Part shown: piece by piece, positions 25,404 to 32,922 of the stretch
How positions within the stretch are numbered: the stretch's first letter is position 1
How the letters are laid out: every line of letters starts with the position of its first letter
Source: Polynucleobacter sp. MG-6-Vaara-E2
Lineage (GTDB): Bacteria > Pseudomonadota > Gammaproteobacteria > Burkholderiales > Burkholderiaceae
DNA length: 64,000 nucleotides
Assembly (NCBI RefSeq): GCF_018687695.1
Contig: NZ_CP061303.1
Span: forward strand, 868,001-932,000
Direction of reading: 5' to 3'
The notes under the pieces: generated by a model
What the model was told of the DNA's origin: nothing
The model's input: the letters and a program-made list of their open reading frames with translations, nothing else
Database searches by the model: none
Made by a program: the position numbers and the translations under genes

Positions 25404-26248
25404 TGAGCAACATGAAAACAATGTTCGACTTAAACAAGATTGATAGTCAAGGGGGTAGCGTGGAAGCAACTAATCAAAATGGAGGGCAAAAAGCTGTCAA
25501 TGCCCTTGAAGTAAGAAACCTAAATTTCTTTTACGGCGCATTTCAAGGTCTAAAGAATATCAATCTGGATATTGAGCAGGGCAAGGTTACTGCATTTATT
25601 GGGCCATCTGGCTGCGGTAAGTCAACCCTATTACGGACCCTCAACCGTATGTATGACCTCTACCCAGGTCAACGTGCCGAAGGTGAAATCAATTTCTACG
25701 GCCAAAATATTCTCGAGCCAGGTCAAGACTTGAACCTCTTGCGTTCACGTATTGGTATGGTTTTCCAAAAGCCAACTCCATTCCCGATGTCTATCTATGA
25801 AAACATCGCCTTTGGTGTGCGCCTTTATGAAAAGCTGTCTCGTTCAGAAATGGATGAGAGGGTTGAATGGGCTCTCAATAAGGCTGCCTTGTGGACTGAG
25901 GCTAAGGATAAGTTAAATCAAAGCGGTTTATCGCTATCGGGTGGTCAGCAGCAGCGTCTATGTATCGCACGTGGTGTTGCAGTAAAGCCATCTATCATTC
26001 TGTTGGATGAGCCTACTTCAGCCCTAGATCCAATCTCTACCGGCAAAATTGAGGAACTCATTAACGAACTAAAGCATGAGTACACCATTGCAATCGTTAC
26101 TCATAATATGCAGCAAGCGGCTCGCGTATCCGATTACACTGCTTACATGTATCTCGGAAGCTTGGTTGAATATGGTAAAACTGATGAAATATTTATTAAA
26201 CCTAAGCGCAAAGAAACAGAAGACTATATAACCGGCCGCTTCGGTTGA
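25400..26248 (+). CDS. pstB: Phosphate ABC transporter ATP-binding protein PstB
   Basis: 282 aa; E. coli PstB has 257, so the first ~35 residues (Asn/Gln-rich) are an extension. It is the ATPase that powers phosphate import and, with PhoU and PhoR, signals phosphate status. Walker A GPSGCGKS is at residues 68-75, the Q-loop in GMVFQKPTPFPMS, the signature LSGGQQQRLCIARG, Walker B IILLDEPTSALDP and the H-loop VTHNMQQAARVSD. The C-terminus KRKETEDYITGRFG is diagnostic for PstB. An alternative start is the adjacent ATG at 25403. Confidence 0.97.
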   Translation: MMSNMKTMFDLNKIDSQGGSVEATNQNGGQKAVNALEVRNLNFFYGAFQGLKNINLDIEQGKVTAFIGPSGCGKSTLLRTLNRMYDLYPGQRAEGEINFYGQNILEPGQDLNLLRSRIGMVFQKPTPFPMSIYENIAFGVRLYEKLSRSEMDERVEWALNKAALWTEAKDKLNQSGLSLSGGQQQRLCIARGVAVKPSIILLDEPTSALDPISTGKIEELINELKHEYTIAIVTHNMQQAARVSDYTAYMYLGSLVEYGKTDEIFIKPKRKETEDYITGRFG

Positions 26249-26261
26249 TTGGGAGATGAAT

Positions 26262-26966
26262 ATGCCAGATAAACACCTATCATCACAATTTGACGCTGAT
26301 CTGAATTCACTCTCTAGCCGATTGCTAGAAATGGGTGGTCTAGTTGAGTCCCAGATTGCCACTGCAATGCGTGCATTCACTCAAATGGATATCGAGACTT
26401 GCAATGTAGTGATCGAAAATGAAAAACTTGTAAATGATCTTGAAATTCAGATTGACTTAGCATGTACAGAGGTCATTGCTCGACGTCAGCCTACTGCTCG
26501 TGATCTACGCTTGGTCATGGCTGTATCAAAGGCAATTACCAATTTAGAGCGAGCTGGTGATGAAGCTGAGCGCGTTGCAAAGCGTACAAAGCGTCTCATT
26601 GAATCTGGTGCGACTCACAATATCAACGTTGCTGAGATTCGTCTATCGGGCCAAATGGCCATTAATCTGCTCCGCCGCAGTCTTGATGCATTCGCTCGCT
26701 TAGATACTGTTGCAGCTGCTGAAGTGGTTGCTGAAGATCGACAGATTGATGAGGAGTTCCGTGGATTTGTTCGCAAGCTCATTACCTATATGTCTGAGGA
26801 TCCGCACATCATTTCCATTGGTCTCGATATGCTAACAATTGCTAAAGCGATTGAACGTATTGGTGATCATGCAAAAAATATTGCTGAATTCGTCATCTAC
26901 ATTGCTAAAGGTTCTGATGTTCGACATATTCCGCACGAAGATTTGGTGCGCGAAGCAACAAAGTAA
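26262..26966 (+). CDS. phoU: Phosphate signalling regulator PhoU
   Basis: 234 aa, all-helical, made of two related three-helix bundles. It represses PhoR/PhoB signalling and restrains the Pst importer when phosphate is plentiful. Metal-binding E/DxxxD motifs typical of the family can be seen (NLERAGDEAERVAKR in the first half, AIERIGDHAKNIAEFVIY in the second). An ATG at 26256 abuts the ribosome site GGGAG (26251-26255), so I prefer the ATG at 26262, which has a 6-nt spacer. It is 13 bp downstream of pstB and 12 bp upstream of phoB. Confidence 0.95.
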   Translation: MPDKHLSSQFDADLNSLSSRLLEMGGLVESQIATAMRAFTQMDIETCNVVIENEKLVNDLEIQIDLACTEVIARRQPTARDLRLVMAVSKAITNLERAGDEAERVAKRTKRLIESGATHNINVAEIRLSGQMAINLLRRSLDAFARLDTVAAAEVVAEDRQIDEEFRGFVRKLITYMSEDPHIISIGLDMLTIAKAIERIGDHAKNIAEFVIYIAKGSDVRHIPHEDLVREATK

Positions 26967-26978
26967 AGCTTGCCGAAT

Positions 26979-27692
26979 ATGACTCACCGAATACTTGTAG
27001 TAGAAGATGAGCCATCAATTTCAGAGTTAATTGCTATCAACTTAACTCATGCTGGATACGAAGTTGAAAAGGCGATGCAAGCCGATCTTGCCTTGAATTT
27101 AATGAAAGATCGTTTGCCAAGCTTGATCATCTTGGATTGGATGCTTCCGGGTAAATCAGGCGTGCAATTTGCCAAAGAATTGCGCGCTAATGAAAAAACT
27201 AGGGGGCTACCTATTCTCATGCTTACTGCCAAGAGCGAAGAGGCGGATAAAGTCATGGGTCTTGATTCTGGTGCTGATGATTATGTAACAAAGCCCTTTT
27301 CACCAAAAGAGCTCGTTGCCAGGGTTAGGGCTTTATTGCGCCGCCAAACACCAGTTGAGGATACAGGGCCATTAACGATAGGCCCCTTAAAGCTAGATCC
27401 TAGCTCCCATCGAGTATTGGCAATTTGGCCCAGTTCTGAGCCAAAGTCAATTTCCTTGGGCCCAACCGAATACCGTCTTTTGCAGTTCTTTATGAGTAAC
27501 CCTGAGCGGGTTCATTCTCGCACAAATCTTCTAGATAATGTATGGGGAAATGAGGTCTATATCGAGGAAAGAACTGTCGATGTCCACATAAAAAGACTCA
27601 GAGCAGCTCTTGCCCCATTTGATTGTGATCGCTATATAGAAACTGTCCGGGGTAGCGGCTACAGGATTACCAAAACTCCCAATCAGTCCTAA
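26979..27692 (+). CDS. phoB: Phosphate regulon response regulator PhoB
   Basis: 237 aa OmpR-family regulator. The receiver domain carries acidic pocket residues Glu9-Asp10, phospho-acceptor Asp53 (LIILDWMLPGKSG), the conserved Thr in MLTAKSEE and Lys in DYVTKPFSPKELVARV. The winged-helix DNA-binding domain follows (LGPTEYRLLQFFMSNPERV ... RTVDVHIKRLRAAL ... VRGSGYRI). When phosphorylated by PhoR it binds Pho boxes. The start is ATG 26979; a TTG at 26970 is possible but less likely by comparison with E. coli. Genes plausibly under its control in this window are listed with their boxes. Confidence 0.97.
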   Translation: MTHRILVVEDEPSISELIAINLTHAGYEVEKAMQADLALNLMKDRLPSLIILDWMLPGKSGVQFAKELRANEKTRGLPILMLTAKSEEADKVMGLDSGADDYVTKPFSPKELVARVRALLRRQTPVEDTGPLTIGPLKLDPSSHRVLAIWPSSEPKSISLGPTEYRLLQFFMSNPERVHSRTNLLDNVWGNEVYIEERTVDVHIKRLRAALAPFDCDRYIETVRGSGYRITKTPNQS

Positions 27693-27753
27693 GATTGAGC
27701 GACCGATTTATTGCATTCTGAGGTATTCTGAAAGAATGGTCTAAGATTGCAGC

Positions 27754-29052
27754 ATGATTTCAGCATTATCACGCTTCATTCTCATCATTTGCGTTGCTTT
27801 TATCGTCTCATTTATTGTCCTGGCTAATTGGGGTAATGAGTGGGGTATTGCTGCGGGGATTTTTATCTTATCTATCCCCCTGATCTATTCCTATATCAAT
27901 CTTGCTCGTTTGGGCAGATATATCCAGAATGATTCTTTAGAAAATATGCCATTACCTAGCGGCTTATGGGAAGAAATATTTTTTAGACTTCAGCGTTTAA
28001 TTAAAAATCTGAAGCAGAGAATGGGTCAGATTGAACAACAGCATGATCACTTTATCGAGGCTTTTCAAGCATCGCCTAATGGCATTGTGATGCTCGATGA
28101 AAATGATCAGATTGAATGGTGCAATAGCATTGCAGAGCATTTTTTTGGTCTGATTTTTAAGCGTGACGCGATGCAACGTATCAATTTTTTAATACGCCGT
28201 CCTGAGTTTATTCACTATCTCAATAGACGCCATTTTGACGAGCCGCTATTGATCGAGCGTATGGGGCCAGATAGTAGTTTGAGTCTGATGATGCAAGCAT
28301 TCCCATTTGGACAAAATCGCCATCTCCTTCTGATTCAAAATGTCACAGACCTCCAGAAGGCTGATGCAATGCGCAGAGATTTCGTGGCTAACGTATCCCA
28401 CGAAATGCGTACGCCAATTACAGTATTGATGGGTTTCCTAGAGACGGTTCAGTCACTGGAGTTGGCAAAGGAGCAGCGTGATCAATATTTTGAAATGATG
28501 ATGTCCCAAGCTCAACGCATGAAGAGCTTGGTAGAAGATTTACTAACACTTGCCAACCTAGAAGCCAACACACAGCCGGCTGTAACAAATGTTGTCAAAA
28601 GTGAAACGCTCATGGCTTTATTGAGAAATGATGCTGAAGCTCTATCAAAAGGTAAGCATCAATTTAGTTTTGAGATTGACTCTACCCAGAGTATTTTGGG
28701 AGATGAGCGGGAAATTCTCTCTGCTTTTAGCAATTTAGTTTCCAATGCAATTCGCTACACTCCAGACGGAGGGAAGATCAATGTCAAATGGTCTGTGAAT
28801 CACCAAGGTCAAGGTGAGTTTGCTGTTTCAGACACTGGTCCTGGTATTGCGTCTGAGCATTTATCTAGGCTGACAGAGCGTTTTTACAGGGTAGATAGAA
28901 GTCGCTCCAGAGATACGGGTGGTACAGGGCTGGGATTGGCGATTGTGAAGCATATTGCCAGTCGACATCAGGCTCAGCTCATGATTGAAAGTACCCCCGG
29001 AAAAGGCAGCACATTCATGCTGCGCATTCCGAGGGAAAGACTGGGCAATTAA
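27754..29052 (+). CDS. phoR: Phosphate regulon sensor kinase PhoR
   Basis: 432 aa, close to E. coli PhoR (431). Two N-terminal membrane helices (about residues 7-24 and 30-50) with almost no periplasmic loop are followed by a charged linker, a PAS domain (about 97-200; FQASPNGIVMLDENDQIEW), the dimerisation domain with phospho-acceptor His216 (VANVSHEMRTPITV) and the ATPase domain (N-box NLVSNAIRYTPDGG, G1 VSDTGPGI, F-box FYRVDRSRS, G2 GGTGLGLAIVK). It autophosphorylates at low phosphate and phosphorylates PhoB. It is 61 bp downstream of phoB. A 12-bp stem terminator overlaps its stop codon. Confidence 0.97.
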   Translation: MISALSRFILIICVAFIVSFIVLANWGNEWGIAAGIFILSIPLIYSYINLARLGRYIQNDSLENMPLPSGLWEEIFFRLQRLIKNLKQRMGQIEQQHDHFIEAFQASPNGIVMLDENDQIEWCNSIAEHFFGLIFKRDAMQRINFLIRRPEFIHYLNRRHFDEPLLIERMGPDSSLSLMMQAFPFGQNRHLLLIQNVTDLQKADAMRRDFVANVSHEMRTPITVLMGFLETVQSLELAKEQRDQYFEMMMSQAQRMKSLVEDLLTLANLEANTQPAVTNVVKSETLMALLRNDAEALSKGKHQFSFEIDSTQSILGDEREILSAFSNLVSNAIRYTPDGGKINVKWSVNHQGQGEFAVSDTGPGIASEHLSRLTERFYRVDRSRSRDTGGTGLGLAIVKHIASRHQAQLMIESTPGKGSTFMLRIPRERLGN

Positions 29053-29073
29053 GCTCAGTCTTTCTTCTTTTTC
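29035..29073 (+). terminator. Terminator of the pst-pho operon, overlapping phoR stop
   Basis: GAAAGACTG (29035-29043) pairs with CAGTCTTTC (29056-29064), extended by a G-T and two G-C pairs to a 12-bp stem with loop AATTAA, and is followed by a pyrimidine tract (TTCTTTTTC...). The phoR stop (29050-29052) lies within it, and the last codons of the opposite-strand gene (29055 onward) are read from the T-tract. Confidence 0.8.
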
Positions 29074-29255
29074 TTCTTTTTCTTAGACTCTTTTGGGAGT
29101 TTTTCAGGTTTTCCGCTGGCGTATAAACACCATACTTTGATCTCCTCGAACAACTCTACGAGATCATCATGGGGTAGATTTTTCAGGTCTACAAGCCCAA
29201 TGGCACCAGATTCTTGCAATTGTTTTACTGCGTCTTCGTATCGATAATTGCTCAT
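29055..29255 (-). CDS. Small hypothetical protein with poly-lysine C-terminus
   Basis: 66 aa, unrecognised. The N-terminal ~50 residues look like a genuine helical protein (ESGAIGLVDLKNLPHDDLVE, then EIKVWCLYASGKPEKLPKE), while the last residues are a run of eight lysines and an Asp. The lysine run is encoded opposite the pyrimidine tract of the phoR terminator. It is convergent with phoR with only 2 bp between the stop codons. The ribosome site is poor (AAGGA is about 16 nt away). I think it is more likely real than not, because the composition outside the lysine run is protein-like and no better ORF occupies the gap. Confidence 0.5.
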   Translation of the reverse strand: MSNYRYEDAVKQLQESGAIGLVDLKNLPHDDLVELFEEIKVWCLYASGKPEKLPKESKKKKKKKKD

Positions 29256-29338
29256 AGCTTTGACATATGGTCCTTAGGATCTTTAATCCTAGCAAACAAA
29301 TATGACAAAACCTGCTTTTTTGAGTGTTTTGGTGGGTT

Positions 29339-29818
29339 TTAGTCCGGATCCCCTGAAATTTCCGACCCCCGTTTGATACCAGTCAGCCTTGCTAAAAGCC
29401 TTTCCAAAGGACCCCCTATAAACAAGGTGAGTAAGATTGCCCCTAAGGTTAGCAGCCCTAAAGCGAATTTTCCGGCTCCAAAAGCAGCCCCAATGAGGGC
29501 GCACGCCCATAAGCTTGCGGCGGTGGTTAGACCATGAATTTTTTGGGAACTTTGCTCATGAATAATGACGCCGGCACCTAAAAATCCAAGACCAGTAATT
29601 AATCCCTGTAAGACGCGACTAACCGATTGCGCATCATCATTTACAAAGTCGCTAATCAGCATTACCGCCATCGCCGAACCGATAGAAACTAAAGAATGGG
29701 TGCGTATACCCGCAGATTTATGGTGTAACCATCGATTGAGGCCTAGCACTGCACCAACAATCAATGCCAGACCCAGTCGTAAAGCAATGTTGCAATACAA
29801 ATCCAAGTTACTCATCAT
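29339..29818 (-). CDS. MgtC/SapB family membrane protein
   Basis: 159 aa with about four membrane helices. The family signatures are clear: IVGAVLGLNRWLHHKSAGIR (N-terminal Gly-rich, Arg-containing), VSIGSAMAVM and GLGFLGAGVIIHE. It lacks the C-terminal ACT-like domain of Salmonella MgtC, so it is the short SapB type. MgtC proteins affect the F-type ATPase, magnesium and, in Salmonella, phosphate control. A second, longer paralogue is at 34683-35399. The ribosome site TTAGGA lies 8-9 nt before the ATG. It is convergent to the pst-pho operon. Confidence 0.88.
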   Translation of the reverse strand: MMSNLDLYCNIALRLGLALIVGAVLGLNRWLHHKSAGIRTHSLVSIGSAMAVMLISDFVNDDAQSVSRVLQGLITGLGFLGAGVIIHEQSSQKIHGLTTAASLWACALIGAAFGAGKFALGLLTLGAILLTLFIGGPLERLLARLTGIKRGSEISGDPD

Positions 29819-29845
29819 TTATTTCCTAAGTATTGACCAATTCAG

Positions 29846-29875
29846 TTTATCGCAGGGACTTCAATCCGTCATCAA
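29846..29875 (-). promoter_or_regulatory. Putative promoter of the short mgtC gene
   Basis: On the minus strand, TTGATG (29875-29870) and GATAAA (29851-29846) are separated by 18 bp, with a start expected about 20 bp before the ATG at 29818. Both hexamers match consensus at four of six positions. Confidence 0.35.
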
Positions 29876-29942
29876 TTCGCCTCCGCCTTGTCATCTTTAT
29901 GGCGAACAATAGAGGGGCAATATTTCCAGGAGACTTCGCAAA

Positions 29943-29987
29943 ATGATTGTTCCTAACCTCGTCTTTCACCACAAGGATATAAAATGA
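29943..29987 (+). CDS. Possible 14-aa leader ORF
   Basis: A 14-codon ORF (MIVPNLVFHHKDIK) preceded by AGGAGA about 10 nt upstream. Its TGA overlaps the ATG of the following 30-aa ORF (ATGA), which suggests translational coupling. It contains that ORF's own ribosome site. It is too short to judge by composition, so treat it as a candidate only. Confidence 0.25.
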   Translation: MIVPNLVFHHKDIK

Positions 29988-30076
29988 AAAATACGCTATC
30001 TATGATTTGGCATGCATGGTACGAGGCGCGCTTAAATTACGCAAAACGGTATATTAATCATCGACTTGGAAGCTAA
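29984..30076 (+). CDS. Small ORF, 30 aa, basic and tryptophan-rich
   Basis: A 30-codon ORF with a near-perfect ribosome site, AAGGA (29973-29977), 6 nt before the ATG. The peptide starts MKNTLSMIWHAWYEARLNY and ends RYINHRLGS: amphipathic, basic, two Trp and three Tyr in 30 residues. It resembles small DUF1127-like basic peptides in flavour, but I cannot assign it to a family. It lies in the 345-bp stretch 29819-30163, which otherwise holds only the promoter of the short mgtC gene. Downstream is another small unknown gene and arsC. Confidence 0.5.
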   Translation: MKNTLSMIWHAWYEARLNYAKRYINHRLGS

Positions 30077-30163
30077 TTGGAGTTTGCTAGACGCTTTGAT
30101 GAGCCTTAGGCACCCTATATACCTTTAATAAATCTGAAATAAAGCCCATTTAGGATCATTCTG

Positions 30164-30364
30164 TTGGCTACTTTTCAGGGGGTGTCTGTGGACCACAATA
30201 TCAATGAGTATTTGGCTAAGGTATTTCGTAATGAAATCCAAGACTTGCAACAGAGTGCAGGTGCCCCAATCAAGCACTCTAGAGATGTGGTGGTTGAGGA
30301 TCATATCGCTAGGAAATTTCTAGTAGAAAAAAAGTACTCACTTGGTCTTGATGAGATTGTTTAA
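30164..30364 (+). CDS. Small hypothetical protein upstream of arsC
   Basis: 66 aa from TTG 30164, which has AGGA 8 nt upstream; or 58 aa from GTG 30188, which has AGGGGG 5 nt upstream and begins MDHNINEYLAKVFRNEIQ. I favour neither strongly. The sequence is hydrophilic, likely helical, with no known motif. It ends 18 bp before arsC on the same strand, so it may be its operon partner. No family recognised. Confidence 0.45.
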   Translation: MATFQGVSVDHNINEYLAKVFRNEIQDLQQSAGAPIKHSRDVVVEDHIARKFLVEKKYSLGLDEIV

Positions 30365-30382
30365 CTGACAAATGAAGAGCGC

Positions 30383-30889
30383 ATGAACAAGCCTTTTAAT
30401 ATTCTTTTCATATGTACAGGTAATTCTGCTAGATCAATTCTTGCAGAAGCTTTAACTACTACATTAAGCCATGGTCGTTTTATTGGCTATTCTGCTGGTT
30501 CAAAGCCTGCAGGATTTATTCATCCCGTAGCTTTAAAAATCATTAAAGAGATTGGTTACCCCTTAACATTAGTTCGCAGTAAAAGTTGGGATGAGTATGG
30601 GAGGGAAGATGCACCCCATATGAATTTCATCATCACCGTTTGTGATGCAGCTGCTGGAGAAGAATGCCCCTATTGGGCTGGTCACCCAGCAACAGCTCAT
30701 TGGGGGTTTCCGGATCCTGCGGCTGCAGCGGGGAGTGAAGAAGAAATCTGGGATGCCTTTAGAAAGGTTGAGATTGGTCTGCGTAACCGTATTGAATTGC
30801 TTCTGGATCTGCCTCTTGATAGTCTTGATCACTTACAAGTCAAAGATCATCTGCTAGCAATCCACCAGCAAGCAAGCGATCCCAAATAA
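30383..30889 (+). CDS. arsC: Arsenate reductase, low-molecular-weight phosphatase type
   Basis: 168 aa. The N-terminal P-loop CTGNSARS (C-x5-R, Cys11) and the fold of low-molecular-weight tyrosine phosphatases are clear. The spacing GYSAGSKPAGFIHPVALKII and the segment ITVCDAAAGEECPYW match thioredoxin-coupled ArsC enzymes, which reduce arsenate to arsenite; Cys residues in CDAAAGEEC would be the resolving pair. The C-terminal ~40 residues extend beyond the usual ~130-140 aa. Arsenate enters through phosphate transporters, so an arsC beside the pst-pho genes makes physiological sense. No arsR, arsB or acr3 gene is seen here. Confidence 0.85.
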   Translation: MNKPFNILFICTGNSARSILAEALTTTLSHGRFIGYSAGSKPAGFIHPVALKIIKEIGYPLTLVRSKSWDEYGREDAPHMNFIITVCDAAAGEECPYWAGHPATAHWGFPDPAAAAGSEEEIWDAFRKVEIGLRNRIELLLDLPLDSLDHLQVKDHLLAIHQQASDPK

Positions 30890-30898
30890 AGCGTAGTT

Positions 30899-31339
30899 AT
30901 GGCAACGTATAGCGTCTACTCTGCAGGTCTATCATTCGGAACTCATGAGAAGTTTGCGATTGCGCGCGCCATTACAAAAATTCATGCAGAAGTCACTGGT
31001 GCAGAAGCCTATTTTGCGCAAGTGATTTTTAAAGAGTTAGACCTACATGACTGTTTTATTGGCGGTGTATTGCTAGAGGAGCCGCACATTTTTTTGAATG
31101 GTCAAATTCGATCTGGAAGAAGCGAGCAAACTAAAAAACAATTATTGGTTGAGATTGAGATTGCCCTACAAACTACCACTAAGTTAGCCAGCCACCAGAT
31201 TTGGGCTTACATTGATGAGATAGCCCCTTGCCAAATGATTGAGTATGGCCAAATCCTTCCATCAGTGGGGCAAGATAAGGTTTGGTTTTCTACCTTGCCT
31301 AATGGCATCCAGAAGAAGTTGAACTACCTTAATTCTTAA
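30899..31339 (+). CDS. cis-CaaD-like tautomerase-superfamily protein lacking Pro1
   Basis: 146 aa, the length of the cis-3-chloroacrylate dehalogenase (cis-CaaD) group of the tautomerase superfamily. Counting from the residue after the initiator Met, His28 (KIHAEVTG), Arg70 and Arg73 (GQIRSGRS), Tyr103 (IWAYIDE) and Glu114 (MIEYGQ) fall exactly at the cis-CaaD catalytic positions I recall. The first residue, however, is Ala (ATG GCA) instead of the catalytic Pro, one base away from a Pro codon (CCA). Active-site geometry kept without the nucleophilic amine suggests altered or lost chemistry. It follows arsC by 9 bp and may be in its operon. Confidence 0.85.
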   Translation: MATYSVYSAGLSFGTHEKFAIARAITKIHAEVTGAEAYFAQVIFKELDLHDCFIGGVLLEEPHIFLNGQIRSGRSEQTKKQLLVEIEIALQTTTKLASHQIWAYIDEIAPCQMIEYGQILPSVGQDKVWFSTLPNGIQKKLNYLNS

Positions 31340-31399
31340 AAGCTCCAGCAGGACTACATAGGCATTAAAATGATGCGATCCTAATGAGTGATTGCATGA

Positions 31400-32842
31400 A
31401 TGCCTGCCGATAAAAAACCTAAATATGCTGTATTGCGATCTGTAGAGTCCTTTGCTAAAGGGCGACCTACCATTAGAAGGCGCATTGCGGATGGGAAGGC
31501 ATTGCGCAAAAGGGTTAGTTTTGCGGAGCAGGGAATTTATACACCCCCCAAAATTCGTGTTGACCCGATAACCATTCTTGAAGAACAAGCCAAAACTCGC
31601 ATTCAATCGCTCATTCCTATTCGCTACAGAAGAATGCTGCAGTCGCCATTCGCATTTTATCGAGGTGGGGCTGCAATCATGGCTCAGGATTTAGCCAATC
31701 AACCGACAACCAATATTATTGTCCAGCTGTGCGGTGACATGCATGTTTCTAATTTTGGACTCTTCGGTACTGCTGAGCACAGACTAGTTTTCGGTATTAA
31801 TGATTTTGATGAAACTTTGCCCGGAAGTTGGGAGTGGGATTTAAAGAGGCTTGTAGCAAGCGCATTGATTGCATGTGAAAGTGCCGGTGGCGATAAAGCA
31901 CTAGCCAAACAGCTGGTTTATCGAATTTGCTCGGAGTATCAAAAGCAAATGGCTAGGTATGCAAATATGCCGTATCTCGAGTTAGCGCAAGAATTTATTG
32001 GTGAACAACAAATTCGCAAACATTTCAGCAAGGAGCATCAAAAGAAAATTGATGCCTATCTAAAGGAGTGTAAAGGTCAGAATAATATTCAAGTGTTGCA
32101 AAAGCTCACAACACTTGTTGGCAAGAACCGCAAGATCATTAATAAACCACCTCTTATTGAACACTTCAAGGAAGAGGCATATGGTGTGCCACTGCAGACT
32201 CTGATTGATAAAGCCCTCATGAATTATGCAAGTACTTTGCTAGCGGACCGAAAAGTATTATTCGAGCGCTACACATTAAAGGACTATGTTAGAAAAGTAG
32301 TGGGCGTTGGCAGCGTAGGCACTAACTGTATGCTGTTTTACTTTGAGGGCGATAGCGAGCACGACCCCTTATTTTTGCAATACAAAGAGGCTCAAAAATC
32401 TGTATTGAGTCCTTATCTCGGCAAATCGATTTTCCGCGACATGGGTCATCGTGTTGTTGCTGGTCAAAGACTTCTCCAAGGGGCACCTGACATCTTTTTG
32501 AATTTTGGGCTGGTGCAGTTTGATATCAATCGCGGTGAAGGTTTTTATATGCGTCAGCTCAGAGATATGAAAGGTGGCTTAGATATTGGTGCAGAAGGGG
32601 TTTCCTTAAAAAACTTTCCTGACTACGCAAGACTGTACGGTTGGGCCTTGGCTTTGGGTCATGCGCGTTCCGGTGATGCTGCAATGATCTCTGGATATTG
32701 CGGAGAATCACAAGAGTTTGGGAATGCCTTATATTCTTTTGCGAAGTCCTATGCCAAACAAAATCAGAGCGATTTTGAGGTTTTTAAAAAAGCTGTCAAA
32801 AGCGGTAAATTGCAAGTTGCAAGTAAAAAAGCAGCACTTTAG
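31400..32842 (+). CDS. DUF2252 domain-containing protein
   Basis: 480 aa. The family is recognised from its conserved blocks: RIQSLIPIRYRRMLQSPFAF followed by YRGGAAIMAQDLA, CGDMHVSNFGLFG, FGINDFDETLPGSWEWDLKR and, near the C-terminus, YARLYGWALALGHARSGD. The GDMHxxNFG and NDFDE blocks resemble the catalytic and metal loops of aminoglycoside-phosphotransferase/kinase folds, so a phosphotransfer role is possible, but no function is established to my knowledge. It is 60 bp after the tautomerase gene and 80 bp before phoA. No Pho box of its own is visible. The N-terminal 30 residues are basic. Confidence 0.85.
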   Translation: MPADKKPKYAVLRSVESFAKGRPTIRRRIADGKALRKRVSFAEQGIYTPPKIRVDPITILEEQAKTRIQSLIPIRYRRMLQSPFAFYRGGAAIMAQDLANQPTTNIIVQLCGDMHVSNFGLFGTAEHRLVFGINDFDETLPGSWEWDLKRLVASALIACESAGGDKALAKQLVYRICSEYQKQMARYANMPYLELAQEFIGEQQIRKHFSKEHQKKIDAYLKECKGQNNIQVLQKLTTLVGKNRKIINKPPLIEHFKEEAYGVPLQTLIDKALMNYASTLLADRKVLFERYTLKDYVRKVVGVGSVGTNCMLFYFEGDSEHDPLFLQYKEAQKSVLSPYLGKSIFRDMGHRVVAGQRLLQGAPDIFLNFGLVQFDINRGEGFYMRQLRDMKGGLDIGAEGVSLKNFPDYARLYGWALALGHARSGDAAMISGYCGESQEFGNALYSFAKSYAKQNQSDFEVFKKAVKSGKLQVASKKAAL

Positions 32843-32855
32843 GTGTCTTGAGCTT

Positions 32856-32889
32856 GAGTCATCAAGATGTCATCATTTTGATTGATAGT
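32856..32889 (+). promoter_or_regulatory. Pho box and -10 of phoA
   Basis: GAGTCAT-CAAG-ATGTCAT (32856-32873) fits the half-site layout at 5/7 and 6/7 positions. Ten bp downstream is GATAGT (32884-32889) as -10, so transcription should start near 32896, 27 nt before the phoA ATG. Confidence 0.7.
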
Positions 32890-32922
32890 AAATATTGACC
32901 TTATCCATCTCTGGAAATCATC

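Noticed and set aside
29886..29905. Possible Pho box (TTGTCAT-CTTT-ATGGCGA) upstream of the small ORFs
   Set aside because: The first half-site is good, but the second matches only three of seven positions and no -10 lies 10 bp downstream.
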